Positions 7,339 through 14,321 of a stretch of 31,405 nucleotides of DNA are shown here, in pieces. Where the stretch lies: assembly GCA_965652545.1 (NCBI GenBank), contig CBFGWV010000027.1:1-31405 (forward strand), read 5' to 3'. Position 1 is the first letter of the stretch. The number at the start of each line of letters is the position of its first letter. Origin of the DNA: CBFGWV01 sp965652545 (GTDB lineage Bacteria; Pseudomonadota; Gammaproteobacteria; Competibacterales; Competibacteraceae). A program made the position numbers and the translations under genes. Below the pieces are notes generated by a model, which made no database searches, was not told the origin of the DNA, and saw nothing but the letters and a program-made list of their open reading frames with translations.

Positions 7339-8519
7339 GCGTAATCTCCTGATGAACCAATGATGGATTTGCCGCGGCGGTGTGCATCGAGCGCCCGGAC
7401 CAGCCGCTGGAGGTCCCATTCTGTGGTCGAGCGATGAACGGAGGCACGCATGAGCTGCCCGATGCCGCGACGCGCCAAGTCGATCGGGGTGTAGTCCGGG
7501 CCGTTGGCACCCACGTTGATGCCCTGGCGGGCGAGGCTGTGCTTGAGCACGGCGCAGTCGCATCCGTCCACACTGAAGGTCACCAGCCCCGCACGTCGGT
7601 CGCCGACATCGTGCACAGTGACGCCCGCCACCTCCGCCAGCAGCCTGCGCAGCTGCGCAGCCTTCTCGGCGATGATGGACGCGGTTCGGGTCATCGGCCG
7701 GCTCAGTGCATCGGCGGTGGCCTGCCCCAACCCAAGCCGTAGCGCCGGCGCGAACTCCGCGGTCTCGAACATGCGTGCATCATCGCGGGGCAAGGGGGCG
7801 CCGCCGTTCCAGCGCACGCTGAAGTCATCGATGCACGCGGCCTCCAGCTTGCCGAACAGCCGTCTGGCGACATACGCCAGCCCCGTGCCGCGGGGCCCGC
7901 CCAGGAACTTTCGGCCGCAGGCGACCAGCACATCGCAGCCGATCGCCGAGACGTCGATGGGCAACTGGCCGATCGCCTGACTGGCGTCAACCACGTAGAT
8001 TGCTCGGCTGCCGCGAACCTGTTCGCCGATCTGTGCCGCGGGGTTGATCGCCGGACTGCTTGCACCGACCCAGGTGAGGGACACGATACGGACCCGGTCG
8101 TCCAGAATATCGGCCAGCCTCGCCGGGTCGACGGTCGAATCTTCCGCGCTTGGCATGACTTCGATGGTCGCGCCCGATGCGGCCGCCATCCGTTTAAGCA
8201 GAATCAGATTGCCGACCCATTCCTGCAGGCTGACGAGAATGCGGTCCCCCGGGAGCAGTTTTATCGACCCGACGATGGCCCCCCATAAGGCACCGTGACC
8301 GGTGCCGAAGGCGATCTCGCAGCGCTGGGCATTGAGCAGGGCCGCCACCGCATCGTAGCAACGTGCCAATCGATCGCCGGCCTCGTTCGCCGCCTCCATG
8401 GCCCCGATCTGTGTCTCGCGGACGAGATGGGCTGTCATGGCGGCCAGAACGTCCGCACTCATCACGCCCGCACCGGCATGATTGAGGTGGCAGACAGATG
8501 GCTGGGCGGGCATGGCCAT
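7335..8519 (-). CDS. Aminotransferase class V-fold PLP-dependent enzyme
   Basis: A 394-residue fold-type I PLP enzyme of the class V group (cysteine desulfurase / isopenicillin N epimerase / EgtE-like). It begins LNHAGAG (12-18). VVDASQAIGQ (176-185) supplies the Asp (D178) that contacts the pyridine nitrogen, and the PLP lysine is in CGRKFLGGPRGTG (K204). The family includes transaminases, desulfurases, C-S lyases and epimerases, so the reaction cannot be fixed from sequence. The start overlaps the stop of the Rid gene by 1 base (TGATG); Met3 at 8513 is an alternative. Its place next to a Rid protein suggests it releases an enamine or imine intermediate, as many beta-eliminating PLP enzymes do. 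Confidence 0.88.
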   Translation of the reverse strand: MAMPAQPSVCHLNHAGAGVMSADVLAAMTAHLVRETQIGAMEAANEAGDRLARCYDAVAALLNAQRCEIAFGTGHGALWGAIVGSIKLLPGDRILVSLQEWVGNLILLKRMAAASGATIEVMPSAEDSTVDPARLADILDDRVRIVSLTWVGASSPAINPAAQIGEQVRGSRAIYVVDASQAIGQLPIDVSAIGCDVLVACGRKFLGGPRGTGLAYVARRLFGKLEAACIDDFSVRWNGGAPLPRDDARMFETAEFAPALRLGLGQATADALSRPMTRTASIIAEKAAQLRRLLAEVAGVTVHDVGDRRAGLVTFSVDGCDCAVLKHSLARQGINVGANGPDYTPIDLARRGIGQLMRASVHRSTTEWDLQRLVRALDAHRRGKSIIGSSGDYA

Positions 8520-8983
8520 CAGCGCACCTGTACCACCGCATCGACTTCCACCGGTACGCCGGCGGGCAAACCGCCCATGCCCACCGCGGCCCGGGCGTGG
8601 TCGCCGCGCGCCCCAAAGACGGCGCGAAAGAGCGCCGAGGCACCATTGGCAACCTGGGAGTAACCGTCAAAGCCCGGGGCACCGTTGACATACACGGTGA
8701 CCTTCGCGAACTGCACGACACGGTCCAGATCGCCGTCGAGTTCACGCTCGAGCCAATAGATCACGTTGGCGGCACAGGTGCGGGCGATCGCCTCGGCGGC
8801 CTCGGCGTCTATCTGGTCGCCGACCTTGCCGGTGGCGATGATCGACGAGCCCTGCTCCGGAATCTGCCCGGAGACGAAGACAAGATCACCGACTCGCTTG
8901 GTCGGGGAGAAGGGCAGATCGGGCCGATCCACCTGCGGCCACTCGAGCCCCAGCGCCCTGAATGCCTCCTGGTATGCAGTCAT
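8519..8983 (-). CDS. RidA/YjgF-family enamine/imine deaminase
   Basis: A 154-residue Rid-family protein, slightly longer than E. coli RidA (128 residues) owing to an N-terminal extension. It keeps FVSGQIP (36-42) and the active-site arginine in HARAAVGMGGLPAGVPVEVDA (R131, equivalent to Arg105 of E. coli RidA by alignment). Active Rid proteins hydrolyse reactive 2-aminoacrylate and other enamines or imines released by PLP enzymes, protecting other PLP enzymes. It is the first gene of the operon. The ATG at 8983 gives a normal N-terminus (MTAYQEAFRALGLEWP). The deaminase function is likely but depends on the Rid subgroup. Confidence 0.87.
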   Translation of the reverse strand: MTAYQEAFRALGLEWPQVDRPDLPFSPTKRVGDLVFVSGQIPEQGSSIIATGKVGDQIDAEAAEAIARTCAANVIYWLERELDGDLDRVVQFAKVTVYVNGAPGFDGYSQVANGASALFRAVFGARGDHARAAVGMGGLPAGVPVEVDAVVQVR

Positions 8984-9044
8984 CGTGAACCCTCGCTTGC
9001 TGTCTTGAGGGCAGATTGTCACAAGCTCGGTTGCACGGGTAGAC

Positions 9045-9067
9045 TGATAATAATTAACCAACTATCA
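9045..9067. promoter_or_regulatory. Candidate LysR-regulator binding dyad
   Basis: TGATA and TATCA form an inverted repeat separated by 13 AT-rich bases. It lies in the 93-base gap between the divergent Rid-operon and LysR genes and ends 9 bases before the LysR start. LysR-type regulators typically bind T-N11-A dyads in such gaps, and the site would allow both autorepression and operon control. The position close to the LysR start fits autoregulation. Confidence 0.45.
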
Positions 9068-9076
9068 AATAAAATT

Positions 9077-9928
9077 ATGGCTCTGAATGTCGATATGCAC
9101 TTGTTGCGAGCGTTCATCACCGTCTCTGAGGTCGGCAGCATTTCCCGTGCGGCCGATCGCCTGGCCCGGACGCAAGCGGCCGTGAGCATGCAGTTGCAGC
9201 GGCTGGAGAAAGAGCTGGATGCGAATCTACTGCGCCGCTCCACACGCGGTGTCAGTCTCACCGATGCGGGCGAGATCCTGCTGGCTTACGCGCGCAAGGC
9301 AATGGCATCGGGCGAGCAACTACGTCGGCAGATCAACGGCAGCAAGGTGGAAGGACGCATCAACCTGGGCATGGTCGAGGATCTTGCCGTTACCCGGCTG
9401 CCCACGCTGCTGGCGGAGTTCCGCAACCGGTTTCCGCTGGTGGAGCTGGATCTGAGCTCCGGCAACAGCAGCGACTTGAGCCAATCGCTCAAAGAAGGGC
9501 GATGCGATCTGGTCATCGCCGATCCGGCGCGGTTTACCTCTACCCCAGCCCTGTTCTATTCACGTCAGTTAGTCTGGTGCGCCAGCCGCATGCTCGATCT
9601 CGACGACGATGCGGAGCTACCGCTGGTGATGTTCGATGCACTCTGCTCCTGGCAGGACCGCATGCTCACCGGCCTGGCCGAAGCCAATCGCCGCTGGCGG
9701 GCCACCTGCCACGTGTCGACGCCCTCGGCACTGACCGCCGCTCTACGGGCCGGGCTGGGTGTCAGCGTGCTGATGCACGAAAGCGTGCCCGCGGATTGTC
9801 AGATCATCGATGGGCAGGTCGGGCTGCCGGTGGCGCCGCGTGCGGAGTTCGGCTTGTTCGCCGCTGAGGATGCGTCGGAATCGGCCATCGAACTGCTCGG
9901 GTTTCTGAAACTGCGGTTGGGCGGTTGA
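9077..9928 (+). CDS. LysR-family transcriptional regulator
   Basis: A 283-residue LysR-type regulator with an N-terminal winged helix-turn-helix. It reads LLRAFITVSEVGSISRAADRLARTQAAVSMQ, split over residues 9-39, then LEKELDANLLRRSTRGVSLTDAGE. A substrate-binding domain from about residue 90 (GRINLGMVEDLA) follows. It is transcribed away from the seven-gene Rid/PLP/ABC operon with 93 bases between starts, the classic arrangement for a LysR activator of a catabolic operon. The inducer is probably the transported compound or a product of it. I chose the ATG at 9077, because upstream in-frame sequence back to 8498 is antisense to the Rid gene. Confidence 0.92.
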   Translation: MALNVDMHLLRAFITVSEVGSISRAADRLARTQAAVSMQLQRLEKELDANLLRRSTRGVSLTDAGEILLAYARKAMASGEQLRRQINGSKVEGRINLGMVEDLAVTRLPTLLAEFRNRFPLVELDLSSGNSSDLSQSLKEGRCDLVIADPARFTSTPALFYSRQLVWCASRMLDLDDDAELPLVMFDALCSWQDRMLTGLAEANRRWRATCHVSTPSALTAALRAGLGVSVLMHESVPADCQIIDGQVGLPVAPRAEFGLFAAEDASESAIELLGFLKLRLGG

Positions 9929-9949
9929 TCTGGGGCGCAGCCTTGGACC

Positions 9950-10783
9950 TCATGGCATCAGCGGCACCCAGATCTCCACCACACCTGCGCCGGTGTGCGG
10001 GTCGAAACGCTCATCGTAGCGCTCGAAGTCCGGCGTCCCGGCATGATCGCGACCCGATTGCGGCAGCCACTGGTTCCAGATCGTGTACACCGTCGAGCGG
10101 ATGGCGGATATATGACCACGGTGCTCGAACACCGCGTAGGTGCCCGATGGAATGCGCACACGGCTGAATTCGCTGCCCAGGCGGTCGAAGCCGGAGACGT
10201 CCACGCCAGCGATGTACTCGAAACTGCCGTTGTCCCCACCGTTGCAGCACACCCCATAGGCGGCCGTACCGATCTGGGCCGGGACCCGGCCGATGTACGG
10301 TCCGAAGCGTTGCCATAAGGCGGGAATACCTTCGTTGGTCTGGCAGGTGTAGCGCTCGCCGAAGCCGGCGATAAGCCGTTCGCCGCTGAATTCGATACGC
10401 GGCGAAGCGAGGTCGGTGATCAATGCTTCGTCCATTCTGAAAGGCTCCACGAGATCGAGTCGGTCAAGACAACGCTGTTTTCGCAGGCGCTCGGGTGTCA
10501 GTCCGAATTGCTGGGAGAACGCGCGGGTGAAGGCTTCGTGAGACTGGTAACCGGCCTCGAGTGCAAGCGAGAGGATGTCCGGCGCACCCGCGGCCAATGC
10601 CCGTGCCGCCTCGCTCAAGCGGCGGCCGCGCAGGTAGCGCATGACTGACGACCCGGTTGCGGTGGCGAACACCCGCGAGAGGTGAAACGGCGTCACCCCG
10701 CTGACGCGGGCGATATCATCAAGCGTCATGGCTGCCGCGTACCGGCTTTCGATGAACCACAATGCTTTTTCAACCGGCCCCAT
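9950..10783 (-). CDS. AraC-family regulator with GyrI-like effector domain (Rob-like)
   Basis: A 277-residue protein with an N-terminal AraC/XylS DNA-binding domain (about 1-105: MTLDDIARVSGVTPFHLSRVF and SLALEAGYQSHEAFTRAFSQQFGLTP, the two helix-turn-helices). A C-terminal GyrI/AraC-effector-binding domain follows (about 125-277, ending GVVEIWVPL). This order is that of E. coli Rob, a relative of SoxS and MarA that controls redox and drug resistance genes. It follows soxR on the same strand after a 92-base gap, and converges with the LysR gene 21 bases away. The likely role is a ligand-responsive regulator in the same stress response. Direct control by SoxR is inference. Confidence 0.87.
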   Translation of the reverse strand: MGPVEKALWFIESRYAAAMTLDDIARVSGVTPFHLSRVFATATGSSVMRYLRGRRLSEAARALAAGAPDILSLALEAGYQSHEAFTRAFSQQFGLTPERLRKQRCLDRLDLVEPFRMDEALITDLASPRIEFSGERLIAGFGERYTCQTNEGIPALWQRFGPYIGRVPAQIGTAAYGVCCNGGDNGSFEYIAGVDVSGFDRLGSEFSRVRIPSGTYAVFEHRGHISAIRSTVYTIWNQWLPQSGRDHAGTPDFERYDERFDPHTGAGVVEIWVPLMP

Positions 10784-10875
10784 TGCGGCCCCTCACGACA
10801 AGCCCGCGAGCAAGTCTGCCACCGCCGACCGATGCACATTTGATCGCACTTGCGGTGCCTAGGCGCTTCCCTGGC

Positions 10876-11370
10876 TCATCCCCAGCAAGCGGTTGGGTCC
10901 TTTTCGCACCGCCCCGGCTCCAACAGACGTGGCCCCGGCCCCTCCTGCGCCAGCTCATCACCCGGATTGCGCAGTGGGCAGCATTCCAACGACAGGCAGC
11001 CGCAACCGATGCAACCGGTCAGTTGATCGCGCAGACGAGTGAGTCGGTCGATCCGGTCATCCAGATCGGCCTGCCATCGGAGCGAGAGGTTTTTCCAATC
11101 CTCGGCAGTCGGCGTACGCTCCTGCGGCAATGACCGCAGCGCCTCGCCGATGTCTGCCAGCGGGATACCGGTTCGCTGGGCCGCCTTGATGACGGCGACC
11201 CGACGCAGCACCTCGCGTGCGTAGCGCCGTTGATTGCCGCTATTGCGCCAGCTCTTGATGAGGCCTTTGGATTCGTAGAAATGAATGGCGGATACCGCCA
11301 CGCCGCTGCGTCGCGCAACCTCGCCGACGGTCAATACCGCGCCGGGGCAGCAGTAGTCGGCCTTGCCCAT
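10876..11370 (-). CDS. soxR: SoxR, redox-sensing MerR-family regulator
   Basis: A 164-residue regulator. The MerR helix-turn-helix is at about 13-50 (LTVGEVARRSGVAVSAIHFY, then GNQRRYAREVLRRV). A dimerisation helix follows, then the [2Fe-2S] motif CIGCGCLSLECC, whose cluster ligands by alignment are C120, C123, C125 and C131. E. coli SoxR has the same spacing. It responds to redox-cycling compounds by oxidation of the cluster. Oddities are an extra cysteine next to the last ligand (C130), a CC pair at 7-8 and cysteines at 155 and 162. It is divergent from an ABC exporter, with a SoxR-type promoter between them. Confidence 0.95.
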   Translation of the reverse strand: MGKADYCCPGAVLTVGEVARRSGVAVSAIHFYESKGLIKSWRNSGNQRRYAREVLRRVAVIKAAQRTGIPLADIGEALRSLPQERTPTAEDWKNLSLRWQADLDDRIDRLTRLRDQLTGCIGCGCLSLECCPLRNPGDELAQEGPGPRLLEPGRCEKDPTACWG

Positions 11371-11383
11371 GATAGATACTCGC

Positions 11384-11414
11384 TTGACCTGAACTTAAGT
11401 ATAGGTTTTACCCT
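11384..11414 (+). promoter_or_regulatory. SoxR-type promoter of the ABC exporter
   Basis: The -35 is TTGACC (11384-11389). A 19-base spacer (11390-11408) leads to a weak -10 TACCCT (11409-11414). An 18-base dyad, CCTGAACTT/AAGTATAGG (11388-11405, 7 of 9 pairs), occupies the spacer. An overlong 19-bp spacer with a central dyad is the hallmark of promoters activated by MerR-family proteins, and the dyad resembles the SoxR box of soxS. It reads toward the exporter, starting 14 bases upstream of the soxR start codon, so it may also repress soxR. Confidence 0.8.
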
Positions 11415-11450
11415 CCTACTCAACGTTTCACAACCTGATGCGGACCACTC

Positions 11451-12434
11451 ATGAATCAGCAAATCGATGCGACGCTACGGCGCACCGGTGACCCCGGTAC
11501 CGCCGGTCGGCCGCCGGTCATCGCCGTTTCCCATGTCTCCAAGACGTACAAATCGGGCTTGAAGGCGCTCGATGACATCAACCTGGATATCCACCAGGGC
11601 GAGATCTTCGCCCTGCTCGGCGCCAACGGCGCAGGCAAAACGACACTGATCAGCATCATCTGCGGCATCGTCACGGCAAGTGAAGGCACAGTACATGCCG
11701 ACGGCTACGACATCGTCGCCGACTACCGCCAGACCCGTTCGCGGATCGGCCTGGTGCCACAGGAGCTGGCGACGGATGCGTTCGAAACCGTCTGGGCGAC
11801 GGTGAGTTTCAGCCGCGGGCTGTTCGGCAAGCCGCCCAACCGTGCCCATATCGAGAAGGTACTAAAGGACCTCTCCCTATGGGAGAAGAAGGACAGCATG
11901 ATCATGACCTTGTCCGGGGGCATGAAGCGACGGGTGATGATCGCCAAGGCCCTGGCCCACGAGCCGAGCATTCTATTTCTCGACGAACCCACCGCCGGCG
12001 TGGACGTGGAATTGCGCCGCGACATGTGGGAGCTGGTGCGCTCGCTGCGCGCCAGTGGCGTGACGATCATCCTCACCACCCACTACATCGAAGAGGCCGA
12101 GGACATGGCCGACCGCATCGGGGTGATCCGCAAAGGACGGCTCATCCTGGTCGAAGAGAAAACCGAGCTCATGCGCAAGCTCGGCAAGAAACAGCTCACG
12201 CTTCAGCTTCAGCAGCCGCTGGCGGCCATCCCCGAGGCCTTGTCCGGACACGATCTGGCCATCGCCAACGACGGGCACGAGTTGGTGTACACCTATGACA
12301 CCCGCGCCGAAGCGACAGGCATTACCGGACTGTTGAGCGAGCTGAAGGCCGCCGGCATCCGATTCAACGACTTGCATACCTCGCAGAGCTCTCTGGAGGA
12401 GATCTTCGTCAACCTGGTGAGGGAGGGACAATGA
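11451..12434 (+). CDS. ABC-2 type exporter ATPase
   Basis: A 327-residue ATPase with Walker A GANGAGKT (57-64), signature LSGGM (154-158), Walker B ILFLDE (174-179) and switch His211. It is of the DrrA/YadG class that drives two-component drug or lipid exporters. A C-terminal extension of about 90 residues follows the ATPase domain. It lies downstream of a SoxR-type promoter, 81 bases from the divergent soxR start, and overlaps the permease gene by 4 bases. The likely role is energy supply for efflux of a redox-active or toxic compound. The substrate is unknown. Confidence 0.9.
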   Translation: MNQQIDATLRRTGDPGTAGRPPVIAVSHVSKTYKSGLKALDDINLDIHQGEIFALLGANGAGKTTLISIICGIVTASEGTVHADGYDIVADYRQTRSRIGLVPQELATDAFETVWATVSFSRGLFGKPPNRAHIEKVLKDLSLWEKKDSMIMTLSGGMKRRVMIAKALAHEPSILFLDEPTAGVDVELRRDMWELVRSLRASGVTIILTTHYIEEAEDMADRIGVIRKGRLILVEEKTELMRKLGKKQLTLQLQQPLAAIPEALSGHDLAIANDGHELVYTYDTRAEATGITGLLSELKAAGIRFNDLHTSQSSLEEIFVNLVREGQ

Positions 12435-13192
12435 ATTTCTACGCTATCCGGGCGATCTACCATTTCGAGGTCGCACGCGCCGCCCGCACGTTGGCACAGA
12501 GCATCATCTCGCCGGTCATTTCGACATCGCTGTACTTCGTGGTCTTCGGCTCGGCGATCGGCTCGCGCATCACCAGCGTGGATGGCGTGAGCTACGGTGC
12601 ATTCATCGTGCCGGGGCTGATCATGCTGATGCTGCTGACGCAAAGCGTCTCCAATGCATCGTTCGGGATCTACTTCCCGAAATTCACCGGGACCATCTAC
12701 GAGCTGCTGTCCGCACCGGTCTCGCCCGTCGAGGCCGTCGTCGGCTATGTCGGTGCAGCGGCGACAAAGTCCATCATCCTCGGTGCCATCATTCTGGCCA
12801 CCGCGGGCTTCTTCGTCGATCTGCAGATCGCCCATCCCGGCTGGATGCTGCTCTTTCTGGTATTGACCGCCGTCACCTTCAGCCTGCTGGGCTTCATCAT
12901 CGGCATTTGGGCGGACGGTTTCGAACAGCTCCAACTCGTGCCCCTGCTGATCATCACCCCGTTGACCTTCCTCGGCGGCAGCTTCTACTCCATCAACATG
13001 CTCCCGCCGTTCTGGCAGACGGTGTCGCTGTTCAACCCCGTGGTCTACCTCATCAGCGGCTTCCGCTGGAGCTTCTACGGCATCTCCGACGTCAGCCTCG
13101 CCGCCAGTTTGATCATGACCACGCTCGTCCTGGCCATCTGCCTGGGGTTGGTGACATGGATCTTCAAATCCGGCTATCGGCTGAAGGCGTAG
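12431..13192 (+). CDS. ABC-2 type exporter permease
   Basis: A 253-residue integral membrane protein of the ABC-2 family with about six hydrophobic segments. It has the family landmarks SYGAFIVPGLIMLMLL (about 54-70) and a late conserved region TPLTFLGGSFYSINMLPPFW (176-195). It is translationally coupled to the ATPase gene by an ATGA overlap. It resembles YadH-type permeases paired with YadG-type ATPases. Under the SoxR-type promoter it would form a redox-inducible efflux pump in the inner membrane. Confidence 0.9.
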   Translation: MNFYAIRAIYHFEVARAARTLAQSIISPVISTSLYFVVFGSAIGSRITSVDGVSYGAFIVPGLIMLMLLTQSVSNASFGIYFPKFTGTIYELLSAPVSPVEAVVGYVGAAATKSIILGAIILATAGFFVDLQIAHPGWMLLFLVLTAVTFSLLGFIIGIWADGFEQLQLVPLLIITPLTFLGGSFYSINMLPPFWQTVSLFNPVVYLISGFRWSFYGISDVSLAASLIMTTLVLAICLGLVTWIFKSGYRLKA

Positions 13193-13230
13193 GAGAGCGA
13201 GCCGAGCCTCAGCGCCACACTTTGAATTCA

Positions 13231-13343
13231 GGCACCCGTAGGAGCCCTGCCCTCAGGGCGATTGCCTCAGGTGGCGACGAACCTGGACGCTCTAGCGCCA
13301 TACCAAGCCGATCGCGCACTTCGGGTGCGCTCCTACGGGTGCC
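13231..13343. repeat. REPIN-like pair of inverted REP palindromes
   Basis: Two small palindromes, GTAGGAG...GCGATT (13238-13263) and ATCGCGCAC...TCCTAC (13311-13336), face each other across 47 bases. The outer arms GGCACCCGTAGGAGC and GCTCCTACGGGTGCC (13231-13245 and 13329-13343) are a perfect 15-bp inverted repeat. The right half is nearly identical to the element at 1-32. This matches REP doublets (REPINs/BIMEs), which are mobilised by RAYT transposases encoded elsewhere. It sits between the exporter operon and the FMN reductase and may act as a transcript end. Confidence 0.75.
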
Positions 13344-13464
13344 CGGGTTTGAGGGCATGAGGGTCTGCCGGTACGGAGTTTTTTTTGCAGCACGCTTGAC
13401 CTGATCATTACTTGAGGTTTTAGGCTGAGCCCATCGAACCGCGACAACGACCGGAGATCGCCCG

Positions 13465-14040
13465 ATGGACCGCTCACTCAGACTCGCCCTGATTCTCGGC
13501 AGCACCCGCGAGGGCCGCCTCTGCGACACCATCGCCGCCTGGGCCGGCGAACGGATCGAACAGCATGGCGGCTTTTCCCTGCACATCGTCGACCCGGCAA
13601 CCGCCGAACGCCCAACTCGTCATGACACGCACGACGCCGCACTCGATACCTTGCACCGGCAGCTTGCCCACGCCGATGCCTTCGTCGTCGTCACGCCCGA
13701 GTACAACCACGGTTACACCGCCGCGCTGAAACAGCTCATCGACTCGACCTCCGACCCCTGGCAGGCCAAGCCGGTGGGCTTCGTCTCCTATGGCGGCGTC
13801 TCCGGCGGGCTACGGGCGGTGGAGCAATTGCGCCAGGTGTTCGCCGAGCTGCACACCGTCACGGTGCGCAACACGGTGAGCTTCGCCAACGTGTGGAGCC
13901 AATTCGATGCCGACGGCCGGCTGCACGAGCCGGCCCGGCCCAACCGCTCCATGGCCGCGATGCTCGCCCAGTTGCAGTGGTGGGCCGCCGCACTGCGCGA
14001 GGCCAGGGGCGTGGCACCGTACGGTGAAATCGCGGCCTGA
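13465..14040 (+). CDS. NADPH-dependent FMN reductase (quinone/chromate reductase type)
   Basis: A 191-residue flavodoxin-fold reductase. The FMN phosphate loop is LGSTREGRL (11-19), and the family hallmark TPEYNHGYTAALKQLID lies at 77-93. The SYGGVSGGLRAVEQLR stretch (108-123) binds the flavin ring. Members reduce free flavins, quinones, azo dyes or chromate using NAD(P)H. GGAGA lies about 9 bases before the ATG. It is downstream of the SoxR-controlled exporter and on the same strand, but a REPIN-like element and 272 bases intervene, so cotranscription is uncertain. A two-electron quinone reductase would suit this redox-stress neighbourhood. Confidence 0.9.
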   Translation: MDRSLRLALILGSTREGRLCDTIAAWAGERIEQHGGFSLHIVDPATAERPTRHDTHDAALDTLHRQLAHADAFVVVTPEYNHGYTAALKQLIDSTSDPWQAKPVGFVSYGGVSGGLRAVEQLRQVFAELHTVTVRNTVSFANVWSQFDADGRLHEPARPNRSMAAMLAQLQWWAAALREARGVAPYGEIAA

Positions 14041-14094
14041 GGGGACAGTGCCGAGACCTGCCTGCTTCCAGCGGCGGAAGGTCGGACGCCAGCC

Positions 14095-14116
14095 CCCGCC
14101 CAACCCCGAGGGCGGG
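14095..14116 (+). terminator. GC-rich hairpin, possible terminator of the FMN reductase
   Basis: CCCGCCC pairs with GGGCGGG over 7 bp around an 8-base loop, starting 54 bases after the FMN reductase stop. Only two T follow, so this is a weak terminator at best. A second dyad further on (ACGGCAGC at 14186-14193 with GCTGCCGT at 14218-14225) may belong to the control region of the next gene. Confidence 0.35.
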
Positions 14117-14321
14117 TTAAACCCCGCAACGCTAGCCGCGCCGTCACACCCCTGACTTTCGGCACACCCCATTCGGGGGGTACATACGGCAGCGAATTGA
14201 GTTCACCCTATCTGGCGGCTGCCGTCCACAGCCCGCGTTTTCGCCGGCGCCCGCACCAACTATCCGTGCGCCATCGAAACGGAACGTTCGACATTCAAAA
14301 GAAACATGGAGGTGGGACCAG

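Noticed and set aside
8498..9076. N-terminal extension of the LysR regulator
   Set aside because: The extra residues are antisense to the Rid gene; the LysR helix-turn-helix begins normally from the ATG at 9077.
13376..13388. Run of eight T after the REPIN-like element
   Set aside because: It is not preceded by a stable hairpin of its own at the right distance, so I do not call it a terminator.
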